From Caballeronia arationis (lineage in GTDB: Bacteria; Pseudomonadota; Gammaproteobacteria; Burkholderiales; Burkholderiaceae): 64,000 nt of DNA. The notes below the pieces were generated by a model. It saw only the letters and a program-made list of their open reading frames with translations, was not told the DNA's origin and searched no databases. Within the stretch, counting starts at the first letter, position 1; the number at the start of each line of letters is the position of its first letter. Both the position numbers and the translations under genes were made by a program. The stretch spans positions 62,001 to 126,000 of the forward strand of contig NZ_FCOG02000003.1 of assembly GCF_001544975.2 (NCBI RefSeq). Reading direction: 5' to 3'. Below, one piece after another: positions 1 to 9,981 of the stretch.

Positions 1-640
1 CATCGATGCCGGAGAACTGCGCGGCCACCGGGTTCGCGCCGATCGCATAGAGGCTGCGGCCGAAGGGCGTCGCCTGCAACAGCACCGTGAACACGATCGC
101 GCCGAGAATCACCAGGATGAACGGCATCGGCAGGAACGTGGCCGCGATCGTGTCGATGCCGAAAGCGGTGTACGCCGCGGGGAAATCCGCGATCGCCTGA
201 TCGCCGAGCAGCACGTACGCGAGCCCGCGAAAGAGCGCGAGTGTGCCGATCGTGACCGCGAGCGACGGCAGGTTGAACCGCACGATCACGAGCCCGTTGA
301 AGAGCCCCGCGAGCGTGCCGGCAACCAGCACGATGGCGATGACGAGCGGCATCGGCAGGCCCATGTGCCACAGCACGCCCATCAGCGCGCTCGAAGCGCC
401 GAGCACGGACGCCACCGACAGGTCTATCTCGGCGGCGATGATGATGAGCGTCATCGGCAAGGCGATCAGCGCGATCTCGGTGAAGTCGGCGAGCATGTTC
501 GAGAGATTCGCCGACGACAGGAACATCGGCGAGAGCACGCGTCCGCCGGCGAGCGATACGGCGAGCACGATTGCGAGCATCGCTTCCCATTGCAGGTGGC
601 GGCGCTTGGTCGTGGAGAGAGCGGAATCGGGTTTAGCCAT
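1..640 (-). CDS. L-rhamnose-type ABC importer, second permease subunit (partial, 3' end outside window)
   Basis: The first 213 residues of an RbsC/RhaP-family inner-membrane permease are visible; the C-terminus lies beyond the window edge. The protein is almost entirely hydrophobic segments and contains the family block [17 protein letters not shown] motif near the window edge corresponds to the cytoplasmic loop that contacts the ATPase. The ATG at 640 overlaps the stop of the preceding permease by 8 bp, so the two are translationally coupled. The neighbouring ATPase, lactonase and mutarotase indicate L-rhamnose as substrate (the RhaQ position in rhizobial naming); the substrate is inferred from context. 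The periplasmic binding protein is not seen and may lie just left of the window. Confidence 0.88.
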   Translation of the reverse strand, partial: MAKPDSALSTTKRRHLQWEAMLAIVLAVSLAGGRVLSPMFLSSANLSNMLADFTEIALIALPMTLIIIAAEIDLSVASVLGASSALMGVLWHMGLPMPLVIAIVLVAGTLAGLFNGLVIVRFNLPSLAVTIGTLALFRGLAYVLLGDQAIADFPAAYTAFGIDTIAATFLPMPFILVILGAIVFTVLLQATPFGRSLYAIGANPVAAQFSGID

Positions 641-1673
641 GATCGCGTTTCCTCATCATGCGTTTGGCGACGGAGCGGGCAAGCAGCGTATCGAGCGTGA
701 TGGCCGCGACGATCAGCAGGCCCTGAATGGCCTGCTGCCAGAACGGTGACACGCGCAGCACCACGAGCGCGATGTTGATCACGCCGAGCACGAGCGCGCC
801 GAGCGTCGCGCCCATCACGGTGCCGACGCCGCCCGTGATCGCAACGCTGCCGACTACCGCCGCGGCGACCACCTGCAGCTCGATGCCTTTTGCGGTACTC
901 GCATCGACGGTGCCGAAGCGCGCGAGCCAGAGCACGCCGGCCAGCCCCGCAATCGCACCGGAGAGCAGAAAGCCGATCATCACGCGGCGTTCGACGCGAA
1001 TGCCCGCGAGCCGCGCGGCCTCGGGGTTCGAGCCGATCGCGTAGTGCTCGCGTCCGCCGCGATATTGCCGAAGATAGATTGCAAGCGCGACGAGCACCAC
1101 GAACGCGATCAACACGAGATTGGGTATGCCGAGAAGCGAGCCGGTAGCGATCAGCGCGAAGGTATCGGGAAGGCTCGTGGCATTGATCTGGCCGCCGTGC
1201 ACCCACGCGTAATCGGCGCCACGCACGATGTAGAGCGTCGAGAGCGTGGCGACAAGCGACGGCACGCGGCCGAACGTCACGAGCGCCCCGTTCAGCGCGC
1301 CGATCGCGAGACCGATGCCGATGCCCGCGAGCATCGCGAGCACCACTGGCATGTGCGGAAACATCACGAACAGGCTGCCGACCGCATACGCGCTCACGCC
1401 GACCACCGACGCCACCGACAGGTCGATGTGCCGCATGAGCATCACGACCGTCATGCCCGCCGTGAGCAGGCCGATGATCGATACGTTGAGCAGCACGTCG
1501 CGCAGGTTCTGCAGATTGAGGAACTCCGGCTTGACGGCGGCCGTCGCAGCGACGAGCGCGATCAGCACGATGAAGAGCGTGGCTTCGCGGCTCTTCACGA
1601 GTCCGGCGACGAGATTCGGCCGCTTGGGCTTGGGGGCATGCATCGCGGGCATGGTGGATGAGTGTCGAGTCAT
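633..1673 (-). CDS. L-rhamnose-type ABC importer, first permease subunit
   Basis: A 346-aa polytopic membrane protein of the RbsC/BPD_transp_2 family, a normal length for the family. It carries the [15 protein letters not shown] block and a [12 protein letters not shown] loop, the conserved cytoplasmic ATPase-contact region. Its ATG at 1673 sits inside the stop codon of the ATPase gene (an ATGA overlap), and its own stop overlaps the start of the next permease by 8 bp. This tight ATPase-permease-permease order matches rhamnose importers (RhaT-RhaP-RhaQ in Rhizobium). Context, not sequence alone, gives the substrate. Confidence 0.9.
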   Translation of the reverse strand: MTRHSSTMPAMHAPKPKRPNLVAGLVKSREATLFIVLIALVAATAAVKPEFLNLQNLRDVLLNVSIIGLLTAGMTVVMLMRHIDLSVASVVGVSAYAVGSLFVMFPHMPVVLAMLAGIGIGLAIGALNGALVTFGRVPSLVATLSTLYIVRGADYAWVHGGQINATSLPDTFALIATGSLLGIPNLVLIAFVVLVALAIYLRQYRGGREHYAIGSNPEAARLAGIRVERRVMIGFLLSGAIAGLAGVLWLARFGTVDASTAKGIELQVVAAAVVGSVAITGGVGTVMGATLGALVLGVINIALVVLRVSPFWQQAIQGLLIVAAITLDTLLARSVAKRMMRKRDHG

Positions 1674-3193
1674 GCTGCGCGCCCCAGAGCTTGCGGCGAT
1701 GCACCGAGCGCGGCGCTCATCACCCGTTCCTCGTTCGCATCCGCGCGCGCGATATCGGCGCTGATCCGGCCTTCGTGCATCACGAGCACGCGGTCGGCCA
1801 TGCCCAGCACTTCGGGCAGCTCGCTCGAAATCATCAATACCGCCATGCCTTCGCGCACCAGGTCCGCGAGCGTGCGATACACCTCCGCCTTCGCGCCGAC
1901 GTCGATACCGCGCGTCGGTTCGTCGATGATCAGCACCTTGGGATTCGTCGCGAGCCACTTGCCGATCACGACCTTCTGCTGGTTGCCGCCCGAGAGCGTG
2001 CCGACCGGCGCATCGAGATCGCTCGCCTTCAGGCGCAGGCGCTTGCCCCAGTCGGCGGCAAGCGTCGATTCGCTTTTCGCCGAGATGAGGCCGTGCTTCA
2101 TGAGCCTGCCGAGCACCGTGAGCGACGCATTGCGCGCAATGCTGAGTTCGAGCGCGAGACCCTGCGCCCGGCGGTCTTCCGGCACGAGCGCGAGGCCCGC
2201 GCGGACCGCTGCGGCTGGCCTGCCGAGCGAGAGCGGCTTGCCCGCGATCTTCACTTCGCCAGCGTCGACCGGATCGATGCCGAAGACGGCGCGAGCCACT
2301 TCGCTGCGTCCCGCGCCGACCAGACCCGCGAGCGCGACGATCTCGCCCGCGTGAACATTGAACGAGACGTTGCTGAAGACGCCTTCGCGCGTCAGGCCGC
2401 GCACGGAAAGGCGCACTTCGCCGCGCTCGACATCGGCCTTCGGATAGAACGTATCGAGATCGCGGCCGACCATCTTGCTCACGATCGCGTCGATGGTCAT
2501 GTCGGCGGTAAGCGCGTCGTACACCTTCACGCCATCGCGCATGATCGTCATGCGCTGCGTGAGCGCAAATACTTCGTCGAGCCGGTGCGTGATGAACAGG
2601 ATCGCGACGTCGCGTTCGCGCAGCGCGCGCACGATGGCAAAGAGCCGCTCGACTTCGGGCAGCGACAGCGCCGCGGTCGGCTCGTCCATGATCAGGACGT
2701 TCGCGTTGAGCGACAGCGCCTTGGCGATCTCGACCACCTGCTGGTCCGCAATCGACAAGCCGCGCACAAGCCGTTCCGCGCACAGGTTCACGCCGAGCGT
2801 CGCGAGCAGCGTATCGACTTCGCGGTTCATTTCGTCGTAGCGAATGCGACGCAGGCCATCGCGCGGCTGCCGGCCCATGTAGATGTTCTCGGCAATCGAG
2901 AGGTCGGCGAAAAGCGTCGGCTCCTGATAGATCACAGCGAGCCCGGCAGCGCGTGCCTCGGCGGGGTTCGCGAAGCGGCGCCCGATGCCATCGACGAGCA
3001 GTTCGCCCGTATCCGGCTGATGCACGCCCGCGAGAATCTTCACGAGCGTCGACTTGCCCGCGCCGTTCTCACCGAGCAGCGCATGCACTTCGCCCGGCCA
3101 TAGCGCGAGACTGCCGTCGCCGAGCGCGCGCACGCGTCCGAACGACTTGCTCGCATGCCGAAGCTCGAGCCTCGGCGTTTTCGTGTCTGTCAT
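1670..3193 (-). CDS. L-rhamnose-type ABC importer, duplicated ATPase subunit (RbsA/AraG family)
   Basis: A 507-aa ATPase with two fused nucleotide-binding domains, as in RbsA, XylG and AraG. The first domain has a canonical Walker A (GENGAGKST, residues 41-49), a degenerate signature (GLSIADQQ) and Walker B VLIMDEPT. The second has the usual weak Walker A (GLVGAGRSE, Lys replaced by Arg), a good LSGGNQQK signature and [12 protein letters not shown]. This asymmetry is normal for the family. The start at 3193 is preceded by GGAGA. It is 70 bp downstream of the lactonase and 4-bp coupled to the permease. It would power rhamnose uptake at the inner membrane; substrate by context. Confidence 0.92.
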   Translation of the reverse strand: MTDTKTPRLELRHASKSFGRVRALGDGSLALWPGEVHALLGENGAGKSTLVKILAGVHQPDTGELLVDGIGRRFANPAEARAAGLAVIYQEPTLFADLSIAENIYMGRQPRDGLRRIRYDEMNREVDTLLATLGVNLCAERLVRGLSIADQQVVEIAKALSLNANVLIMDEPTAALSLPEVERLFAIVRALRERDVAILFITHRLDEVFALTQRMTIMRDGVKVYDALTADMTIDAIVSKMVGRDLDTFYPKADVERGEVRLSVRGLTREGVFSNVSFNVHAGEIVALAGLVGAGRSEVARAVFGIDPVDAGEVKIAGKPLSLGRPAAAVRAGLALVPEDRRAQGLALELSIARNASLTVLGRLMKHGLISAKSESTLAADWGKRLRLKASDLDAPVGTLSGGNQQKVVIGKWLATNPKVLIIDEPTRGIDVGAKAEVYRTLADLVREGMAVLMISSELPEVLGMADRVLVMHEGRISADIARADANEERVMSAALGASPQALGRAA

Positions 3194-3263
3194 GCTGTCT
3201 CCTGGCGCTTAGCGTAATCCAATGCGCTCACTCTGGTCTCGTGCAACATGGTTGTTGCGACCT

Positions 3264-4154
3264 TCAAATGCGATAGATGCGTTCCGCGTTGCGCCTGAAG
3301 AGCGCTTCCCTTTCGCCATCGGTTGCATCCGCAACTATTGACGCATACGCGTTCCATAACGCGCCGTACGAACCGAACAACCTGTCGACCGGAAAGTTCG
3401 ACGCGAACATCGCGCGCTCGCAGCCGAATGCATCGATCGTTTCCAGCACGTAGGGCCTAAAGCTCTCGACGGTCCATGCGTGATCGAACATCGCGAGTCC
3501 GCTGATCTTCACTGCGACGTTCTCGCAGGCAGCAAGCGCGCGCATGCCGTCACGCCATGCGCGGTAGCCTTCGACCGACGAACGGTCCACGAACATGCCT
3601 GTGTGATTCACGATGAACTGCGTGTCGTGATGCTTGCGTGCCAACGCGGCGGCATCGTTCATCTGCGACGGATATAGTTGCATATCGAACGACATCGAAT
3701 GGCGTTTCAGCAAGCCGAAATTCCTGCGCCATACCGCCTCATGCATGAAATGACGGCCGCCGTAGTCATAAAGCGGACTCTCGTGCACGTTGAGAATCTG
3801 GCGGATGCCGCGGGTGTTTTTGAACGCCGCGTGCGCTTCCAGCAGCGCCGGTGCGTTATCGGACGAAAGATCCGCGTAAGCGACGATGCCGTTTGGCATG
3901 CCGCGCCCCTCGCCATCGGCGATGCCTTGCAGCCAGCGCGTTTCCTCGACCGGGTCGGCCGGATCGTGATTCGCATCGACGTGCACGAGCTTCAGCACTT
4001 CGATGTCGCCGGCATCGCGCAAGAGATCGCTGATCAGATAATCGTGCTGCAACTCGCGCGCATCGCCGACGAACGACGTCTGCGGATTCGCAAGCCACGG
4101 ATAGTGATGCGTCTTCAAATCCCACAGATGAATATGCGGATCGACAACCTGCAT
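3264..4154 (-). CDS. L-rhamnono-1,4-lactonase (amidohydrolase family 2)
   Basis: A 296-aa metal-dependent hydrolase of the COG3618 group. It starts with the metal-binding HIHLWD motif (DPHIHLWDL, residues 5-13) and carries the later VNHTG and ASNFPVDRLFGS blocks of lactonases. In the non-phosphorylating L-rhamnose route this enzyme opens rhamnono-lactone to rhamnonate. It lies between the mutarotase (37 bp upstream) and the ABC ATPase, all on one strand. The start at 4154 follows a GAGGA site. L-fuconolactonase and L-arabinolactonase belong to the same family, so the sugar comes from the neighbouring rhamnose-specific mutarotase and dehydratase. Confidence 0.85.
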   Translation of the reverse strand: MQVVDPHIHLWDLKTHHYPWLANPQTSFVGDARELQHDYLISDLLRDAGDIEVLKLVHVDANHDPADPVEETRWLQGIADGEGRGMPNGIVAYADLSSDNAPALLEAHAAFKNTRGIRQILNVHESPLYDYGGRHFMHEAVWRRNFGLLKRHSMSFDMQLYPSQMNDAAALARKHHDTQFIVNHTGMFVDRSSVEGYRAWRDGMRALAACENVAVKISGLAMFDHAWTVESFRPYVLETIDAFGCERAMFASNFPVDRLFGSYGALWNAYASIVADATDGEREALFRRNAERIYRI

Positions 4155-4191
4155 GGCGGTGTCCTCGTGCCGGTTCGAAAAAGCCAGCGAT

Positions 4192-4506
4192 TCAGGGAAG
4201 ATGAAAGACAGGAACGAGCGGCGTCGATACCGGCGAGTTGTCCGGATTCGTTGCCATCAGTTCCGCCATGTAATCCCACCATTTGCGCATCACCGGCAAC
4301 GTAGGCAGCGCATCGGTCGAATGCGATGCCTCGCGCTTGAATGTCGCGAACAGGTGTCCGGTCGATTCGTCGAGAAAGATCCAGTAATCGCGGATGCCGG
4401 CGGCGCGAAGCACCTCGGCCAGCTCGGGCCATATCTCGCGATGACGCCGCTCGTATTCATCGCGCATGCCCGGCTTGAGGGTCATTCGAAACGCAAGTGT
4501 CTCCAT
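4192..4506 (-). CDS. rhaM: L-rhamnose mutarotase
   Basis: A 104-aa protein matching the RhaM/DUF718 family in length and in its conserved pattern. It opens with FRMTLKPGMRDEYERRH, whose His is the expected active-site residue, followed by WPEL, then YWIFLDE, FATFK and a Trp pair (KWWDYM). It interconverts alpha and beta L-rhamnopyranose so that the dehydrogenase receives its preferred anomer. It is the first gene of the leftward importer-lactonase operon and is divergent from the LysR gene, with a 147-bp shared control region. This is the strongest single marker that the cluster is for L-rhamnose. Confidence 0.93.
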   Translation of the reverse strand: METLAFRMTLKPGMRDEYERRHREIWPELAEVLRAAGIRDYWIFLDESTGHLFATFKREASHSTDALPTLPVMRKWWDYMAELMATNPDNSPVSTPLVPVFHLP

Positions 4507-4653
4507 TGCGGCCTGCCCTTTCGATGGTTTTGTGATCGTTGAATCAGGTGCGTCCAGGCTCTTGTGCTGCGACTATAATGCGCCGACCGATAACATCACA
4601 ATCCGATTGCAGGATTGGCCGATCGCAAAACCGTATCGCCCAGGCGAATCGCG
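4507..4653. promoter_or_regulatory. Divergent control region between rhaM operon and LysR regulator
   Basis: This 147-bp gap serves both directions. A TATAAT hexamer lies at 4574-4579 with no strong -35 partner. An inverted pair TTGC (4607-4610) and GCAA (4625-4628) with repeated CCGAT words lies close to the LysR start, as expected for an autoregulatory LysR site. Boundaries and use are inferred. Confidence 0.35.
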
Positions 4654-5601
4654 ATGAACGAAAACATCTCCCACGCACTCGTCAACCGGCTGAAATTCAA
4701 GCATCTCGCGCTGCTCGTCGCGCTCGACGACGCACGCAACCTGCATCAGGCCGCGGACACCATCAACGTCGCGCAGCCGAGCGCAAGCCGCATGCTGTCC
4801 GACATCGAGGAAGCGTTCGGCTTCCAGCTGTTCGAGCGCAACGCGCGCGGCATGCAGCCGACACCGCTCGGCACCGCGACGCTCGCCTACGCGCGCCGCT
4901 CGCTCGCGGACCTGACGCGCTTCGCCGCCGACCTCGACAGCAAGCGGCGCGGCGGCCACGGCCAACTGACGGTCGGCGCGATCATGGGCGCCGCGCCCGA
5001 CGTGCTCGCGATGGCCGTTGCCGAACTGAAGTCGGAACGGCCGCTTCTCAACGTACGCATCCTCGGTGAAACGAGCGATCAGGTCGTGCAACTGCTGCAC
5101 CGCCGCGAAGTCGATCTCGCGCTCGGCCGGCTTACGACGCCGCTGCAACACAACGATTTCGATTTCGAACCGCTCGCGCGCGAAGCCATGCGGCTCGTCG
5201 TGCGTGCAAAACATCCGCTTGCCGGCAAGACGCCGCTCGCGCTCGATGCGCTCATCGCGTGGCCGTGGATTCTCCAGCCGATCACGAGCCCGGCGCGCGG
5301 CCTGTTCGAGGAGGAACTCGCGCGGGCGGGCCTCACGTCGCCTTCGAACGTGGTCGAGTGCGCGTCGATCTTCGCCACGCTGCAATTGCTGCAGAACAGC
5401 GAAGCGGTCGCGATGCTGCCCGAATCCGTCGTGCGCGATTACCTGCGCGCGCAATTGCTGGTCGAATTGCCTGTCGAGATCGGCAAGAGCCTGGCGGGCT
5501 TCGGCCTGTTGCGGCGCAAGCATGAGACGCTCTCCGAGCCCGCCGAATACTTCATCGCGCTCTTGCGCAAGTATTCGGCGTCTTCGCTCATTGCAGGTTG
5601 A
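4654..5601 (+). CDS. LysR-family regulator of the L-rhamnose genes
   Basis: A 315-aa LysR-type regulator. The N-terminal winged helix (about residues 10-70) contains the LHQAADTINVAQPSASRMLSD helix-turn-helix, and the rest is a periplasmic-binding-like effector domain. I chose ATG 4654 over an in-frame ATG at 4615 because the helix-turn-helix then begins at the usual distance. It sits between the two leftward rhamnose operons. It is divergent from rhaM and convergent with the rhamnose dehydrogenase, whose end it overlaps by 14 bp. Position suggests that it controls the cluster with L-rhamnose or a pathway acid as effector. It resembles the GalR/GbpR-like LysR subgroup. Confidence 0.88.
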   Translation: MNENISHALVNRLKFKHLALLVALDDARNLHQAADTINVAQPSASRMLSDIEEAFGFQLFERNARGMQPTPLGTATLAYARRSLADLTRFAADLDSKRRGGHGQLTVGAIMGAAPDVLAMAVAELKSERPLLNVRILGETSDQVVQLLHRREVDLALGRLTTPLQHNDFDFEPLAREAMRLVVRAKHPLAGKTPLALDALIAWPWILQPITSPARGLFEEELARAGLTSPSNVVECASIFATLQLLQNSEAVAMLPESVVRDYLRAQLLVELPVEIGKSLAGFGLLRRKHETLSEPAEYFIALLRKYSASSLIAG

Positions 5602-6370
5602 CGAAGAGCCCGCCATCGACGAGCAGCGCCGCGCCCGTCACGTAGCGCGCGCGATCGGATGCGAGGAACACGACGCACTGCGCGACGTCGTCGGGGTCGC
5701 CGAGACGGCCGAGCGGGATGCGTTTTTCCATATACGCGCGCTTCTCCGTATCGGACAAGTCGTCGGCGTTCAGGTCGGTCGCGATGGTGCCCGGCATCAC
5801 CGAGTTGCAACGGATGCCGTACGGCCCGAGCGCGATTGCGCACGATTGCATCAGCGAATGCACGCCGGCTTTCGTCGGCGTGTAGTGCGTCTGCATGCCG
5901 CCGCCAACGAGCGCGCTGATCGAACTGGTCGCGACGATCGCGCCGCCTGTGCCTTGCTCCTTCATCTGGTTTGCGACCGCCTGCGTCACGTAGAACGCAC
6001 CGTTCAGATTGACGGCGACGGTCGTCTCGTAGACGGATGCAGGCATGTCGAGGAATGCGTGGAACGGGCAGATGCCTGCGTTGCTCGCGAGCACTTCCAC
6101 GTGGCCGAACGCTTCGACGGTGCGCTTGACGAGCTGCACGCCGGTTTCGCGGTCCGCGACATTGCCTTCTATCGCGATCACGCGGCGGCCCAGCGCTTCG
6201 ATCTCGCCGACCACTTCCTCGACCGCCGACATGCGGCCGTAGGACTTGTCATTGTCGCCCCAGTAGTTGATGGCGATGTCCGCGCCCTCTTTGGCGCTTG
6301 CTACAGCGATCGCGCGGCCGATGCCTCGCGATCCGCCGGTGACGATGACCACCTTGTTCTCCAGTAGCAC
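5588..6370 (-). CDS. L-rhamnose 1-dehydrogenase (NAD(P)+), SDR family
   Basis: A 260-aa classical short-chain dehydrogenase. The cofactor motif TGGSRGIG lies at residues 11-18, the NAG motif at 97-99, catalytic Ser at 149/150, Tyr163 and Lys167. The stretch SNAGICPFHAFLDMP and the end GGLFVNLQ strongly recall characterised bacterial L-rhamnose 1-dehydrogenases. It oxidises L-rhamnose to rhamnono-lactone. The GTG at 6370 is preferred over an upstream in-frame ATG because GAGGAG lies just before it; that site overlaps the stop of rhmD, implying coupling. It is the last gene of the second rhamnose operon. Confidence 0.88.
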   Translation of the reverse strand: MLLENKVVIVTGGSRGIGRAIAVASAKEGADIAINYWGDNDKSYGRMSAVEEVVGEIEALGRRVIAIEGNVADRETGVQLVKRTVEAFGHVEVLASNAGICPFHAFLDMPASVYETTVAVNLNGAFYVTQAVANQMKEQGTGGAIVATSSISALVGGGMQTHYTPTKAGVHSLMQSCAIALGPYGIRCNSVMPGTIATDLNADDLSDTEKRAYMEKRIPLGRLGDPDDVAQCVVFLASDRARYVTGAALLVDGGLFVNLQ

Positions 6371-6381
6371 GGGCTTGCTCC

Positions 6382-7563
6382 TCAATCGTGTGTGTAAGGC
6401 CGAACAAGAGCACATTCGGGGTTGAGGCGCACCCCGAACCCTGGCGTCTCCGGCACCTTCATTCGTCCGTTCACCGGCACCGGCTCATCAAGCAACAGCG
6501 GCGTGAACATGGGCACGACCTCATCGGCCTTCGGCGCCATCATCAGGAACTCCGCAAACGGCGAGTTATGCCGCGTGACCACGAAGTGATAGCTGTACAC
6601 CGAGGAGCCATGCGGCACGACAAGCACGTTATGTGCATCCGCGAGCGCGGAAATCTTGATCAGCTCCGTGATGCCACCGCACCAGCCCACGTCCGGCTGG
6701 ACCAGATCCGCGCACCCCATCTCGAACAACATCCGGAAGCCCCAGCGCGTCGCCTCGTGCTCGCCGGTCGTCACCATCATGCCGCGCGGCACCGAGCGGC
6801 GCAGTTCGGCGTAACCCCAATAATCGTCAGGAGGAAGCGCCTCCTCGATCCACTTCAGCCCATACTCGTGCGCCGCCGACGCCAGGCGCTTCGCATAGTT
6901 CAGATCCAGGCTCATCCAGCAATCGAACATCAGCCAGAAATCATCACCGACCTTCGATCGCATGTCGGCCAGCTTCGCGATGTTCTTCGCGAGCCCCTCC
7001 TCGCCCTCGGCCGGGCCATGCTGCAACGGCATCTTGCCGCCGATGAAGCCCATCTCCTTCGCGAGATCCGGACGCGCACCCGTCGCGTAGAACTGCAGTT
7101 CGTCGCGCACCGGCCCGCCGAGCAGATGAAACACCGGCTCCTTCCGAACCTTGGCAAGCAAGTCCCAGAGTGCGAGATCGACGCCCGAAATCGCGTTCAG
7201 CACGATGCCCTTGCGGCCGTAGTAAAGGGTCGCGAAGTACATCTGGTCCCACATCTTTTCGATGTCGGTCACGCGCTGCCCTTCGAGAAACCGCGCCAGA
7301 TGCTTCTCGACGATAAACGCACCCACTTCGCCTCCCGTCGTCACTGCGAAGCCGACGGTGCCATCGCTGGCCTCGATTTCGACGACGAGCGAGCCGAGCA
7401 CGTTGATCCCGAATGACTGCCGGCTCTGCCGATACTCGGGATAGCGTGCCATCGGCGTCGAGACATGGTCGTCGATCCAGTGGTCGGCGCCCTGGTCGTG
7501 GTAATCGGCGCCGCCGCCCCGCACGGTGAAGGCGCGCACTTGCCGGATGGTTGGCATGGACAT
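6382..7563 (-). CDS. rhmD: L-rhamnonate dehydratase (enolase superfamily)
   Basis: A 393-aa enolase-superfamily enzyme with strong resemblance to E. coli RhmD (YfaW) along its length. Diagnostic features are [17 protein letters not shown] near the N-terminus, GLWDLL-like VDLALWDLL, and the block [20 protein letters not shown]. Predicted metal ligands are Asp214, Glu240 and Glu268, with catalytic His318 in VVPHGSS. It removes water from L-rhamnonate to give 2-keto-3-deoxy-L-rhamnonate. Its ATG at 7563 has a GGAG site. It lies 25 bp after the MFS carrier and just before the rhamnose dehydrogenase. Substrate confidence is high because rhamnonate dehydratases form a distinct group. Confidence 0.95.
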   Translation of the reverse strand: MSMPTIRQVRAFTVRGGGADYHDQGADHWIDDHVSTPMARYPEYRQSRQSFGINVLGSLVVEIEASDGTVGFAVTTGGEVGAFIVEKHLARFLEGQRVTDIEKMWDQMYFATLYYGRKGIVLNAISGVDLALWDLLAKVRKEPVFHLLGGPVRDELQFYATGARPDLAKEMGFIGGKMPLQHGPAEGEEGLAKNIAKLADMRSKVGDDFWLMFDCWMSLDLNYAKRLASAAHEYGLKWIEEALPPDDYWGYAELRRSVPRGMMVTTGEHEATRWGFRMLFEMGCADLVQPDVGWCGGITELIKISALADAHNVLVVPHGSSVYSYHFVVTRHNSPFAEFLMMAPKADEVVPMFTPLLLDEPVPVNGRMKVPETPGFGVRLNPECALVRPYTHD

Positions 7564-7588
7564 GATCTGACTCCGTTGAATGTTCTGG

Positions 7589-8908
7589 TTATGACGCTTT
7601 CACGGGCTTGGCCCGGGCATACCCGGCGGCTTTCGGCTGGCGCACGAACACGACGATGACAAGCGCTGCCAGCACGCTCGCCGCACCGAGCGCGACGAGC
7701 CCCGCACTCTTCGATGCATACGCCGCCTCGGCCGCCGTTCGCAGCATCGGCGCGACGAAGCCGCCAATGCTGCCGAGCGAATTGATCAGCGCAATGCCCG
7801 CCGCGGCCGCTGCGCCTGTGAGATAGCGGGTGGGGAAAGTCCAGAAGAGCGGCTGCGCACCAATGAAGCAGCTCGCGGCAAAACAGAGCGCAATCATCGA
7901 TACGACCGGCTGGCTCGCGAGCCCGGACACGGCGATGCCCGCGCCCGCGACCAGCAGCATCAGCACCGCGAGGCGCCGGTGCAGGCCGCTCGCATCCGCA
8001 TAGCGCGGCACGATCCACGTGACGACGACGGCGCAGATCCACGGTATCGCCGTCACGAGTCCGACCTTCAGGCCCACTTTCGCGCCGAGCAGCGCGGACA
8101 CCTGTTGCGGCAGATAAAAGATCACGCCGTAGACCGCCACCTGGATCAGGAAGTAGACGGTCGAGAGAATCAGCACGCGCACGTCGACGAGCGCGGCGAG
8201 CACGCTGTGCGGCCCATGCGACGATGCGGCGCGCGCATCGCTTTCGATCCGCGCAGCGAGCAGCAAACGCTCGTCGGACGTGAGCCAGCGTGCCCTGGCT
8301 GGTTCGTTGTCGAGATACCAGAACGCCCACACGCCGACGATCGATGCGAGGCCGCCTTCGATCAGGAAGAGCCACTGCCAGCCCGCGAAACCGAGCGCGC
8401 CATGCAGGTCGAGCAACAAGCCCGACAGCGGGCTGCCGAAGATGAACGCGAGCGGCGCACCGAAGTAGAAGACGCCGAGCGCACGCGCACGCGCCGACTG
8501 CGGAAACCAGCGCGTCAGGTAATAGACGATGCCCGGAAAGAAGCCCGCCTCCGCCACGCCGAGCAGAAAGCGCAGGACATAGAACGTGGTGGTCGAATGG
8601 GCGAAGGCCATCGCCGCCGAGACGAGCCCCCACGTCACCATGATCCGGCACATCCACAGCTTCGCGCCCACGCGATGCAGCAGCAGGTTGCTCGGCACCT
8701 CGAAGAGCGCATAGCCGACGAAGAAGATGCCCGCGCCGAACGCGAACGCGGCGTTCGAGAGCCCCGTGTCCTGCTGCAGGGCCTTTTGCGCAAAGCCGAT
8801 GTTCGCGCGGTCGAGAAACGCGAGCACGTACATCAGTAGAAGGAACGGCAGCAGACGACGCATGACCTTCGCGGTCACTGCGTCCTCCGCGTGGCGCGGA
8901 TCGCTCAT
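7589..8908 (-). CDS. MFS carrier, anion:cation symporter type, probably for L-rhamnonate
   Basis: A 439-aa transporter with 12 predicted membrane segments. The start [22 protein letters not shown] is the hallmark of the anion:cation symporter group that includes RhmT, GudP and tartrate carriers. The loop [15 protein letters not shown] follows transmembrane segment 4. The gene lies between rhmD and an SDR in the rhamnose operon, so import of L-rhamnonate, as proposed for E. coli RhmT, is the best guess. The start at 8908 follows GGAGA. The cell would thus have an ABC importer for the sugar and a carrier for the acid. Confidence 0.85.
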   Translation of the reverse strand: MSDPRHAEDAVTAKVMRRLLPFLLLMYVLAFLDRANIGFAQKALQQDTGLSNAAFAFGAGIFFVGYALFEVPSNLLLHRVGAKLWMCRIMVTWGLVSAAMAFAHSTTTFYVLRFLLGVAEAGFFPGIVYYLTRWFPQSARARALGVFYFGAPLAFIFGSPLSGLLLDLHGALGFAGWQWLFLIEGGLASIVGVWAFWYLDNEPARARWLTSDERLLLAARIESDARAASSHGPHSVLAALVDVRVLILSTVYFLIQVAVYGVIFYLPQQVSALLGAKVGLKVGLVTAIPWICAVVVTWIVPRYADASGLHRRLAVLMLLVAGAGIAVSGLASQPVVSMIALCFAASCFIGAQPLFWTFPTRYLTGAAAAAGIALINSLGSIGGFVAPMLRTAAEAAYASKSAGLVALGAASVLAALVIVVFVRQPKAAGYARAKPVKAS

Positions 8909-8942
8909 GGGTTGTCTCCGGTATTCTTGTCCCGCGCGGCGG

Positions 8943-9695
8943 CTAGTAGGTGGCGCGTCCGCCCGACAGGTCGAACACTGCGCCGGTGCTGAACGCGCAG
9001 TCTTCGGAAGAGAGCCAGAGGATCAGCGACGCGGCTTCCTCCGGCAGGAGAAAGCGGTTCATCGGAATCTTGGAGAGCATGTAGTCGATGTGCTGCTGCG
9101 ACATCGAATCGAAGATCTCGGTCTTCGCCGCAGCCGGCGTGACCGCGTTGACGAGGACGTTCTTCGTCGCGAGTTCCTTGCCGAGCGACTTGGTGAGCCC
9201 GATCAGCCCTGCCTTCGACGCGCTGTAGTGCGACGCGTTCGGATTGCCTTCCTTGCCCGCCACCGAAGCGATATTGACGATCCGCCCGTAGCCGTTCTTC
9301 AGCATGTGCGGCACGATCGCGCGGCAGGTGAGAAACGGGCCGGTCAGGTTCACGTCGATGACGCGGCGCCACACGTCGGGCGCGAGTTCCCAGGTCGTGC
9401 CGTTGCCGCCCGTGATGCCCGCATTGTTGACCAGCACGTCGATCTTGCCGTGCGCGGCGAGCGTCTTCTGCACGGCGGCTTCGACGGATGCCTCGTCGGT
9501 GAGTTCGACCACCGTCGCGCTGACCCTGTCCGCCCCGTCGAGTTCATCGGCGGCGCGCTGCAGGCGCTCGGCGTCGATGTCCCAAAGCGCAACCTGCGCG
9601 CCCGACTTGAGCGACCGCTGCGCAACCGCATAACCGATGCCGCGAGCGCCTCCCGTAATCACCACCGTGCGTCCTGCCAGATCGACCTGGTTCAT
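8943..9695 (-). CDS. SDR oxidoreductase, likely 2-keto-3-deoxy-L-rhamnonate 4-dehydrogenase
   Basis: A 250-aa classical SDR with TGGARGIG (residues 14-21), NNAG (90-93), Ser144, Tyr157 and Lys161. It is the first gene of the leftward operon with the MFS carrier, rhmD and rhamnose dehydrogenase. Sphingomonads and several proteobacteria process 2-keto-3-deoxy-L-rhamnonate by an SDR 4-dehydrogenase followed by a fumarylacetoacetase-type hydrolase, which fits the gene by elimination. No hydrolase or aldolase gene is in the window, so the end of the pathway is not shown. ATG 9695 (site GGAGA) is preferred to an in-frame ATG at 9749. Confidence 0.75.
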   Translation of the reverse strand: MNQVDLAGRTVVITGGARGIGYAVAQRSLKSGAQVALWDIDAERLQRAADELDGADRVSATVVELTDEASVEAAVQKTLAAHGKIDVLVNNAGITGGNGTTWELAPDVWRRVIDVNLTGPFLTCRAIVPHMLKNGYGRIVNIASVAGKEGNPNASHYSASKAGLIGLTKSLGKELATKNVLVNAVTPAAAKTEIFDSMSQQHIDYMLSKIPMNRFLLPEEAASLILWLSSEDCAFSTGAVFDLSGGRATY

Positions 9696-9981
9696 CGCGT
9701 CTCCTTGTCTGTTGTCTTCACGAGTCAAGCCACTATAGTGAAGTGGCAATAGCCGGACAATTCGTCTTGATGATGACGCGATAGCGAAAGTGGATCGTTA
9801 GTGCCATGGCGGGTGCGCGCCGAATCCGCGAGACCGGGCGGAATGCTCTGACCATAGCTGGCGCGCGTCGTCGCGAGGCGGACCTTGCCTGCGCGGGCGC
9901 AAACCGCGATGATTGGCTGGACTTCGAACGCGCGCGCGTATCGCGCCCCGAATAGTGTTCCCTTGCTCAGCTGAGGACAAT

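Noticed and set aside
633-2783. Very long reading frame spanning the first permease and the reverse part of the ATPase gene
   Set aside because: Only the last 346 codons are a real permease; the rest is an Arg-rich shadow of the ATPase.
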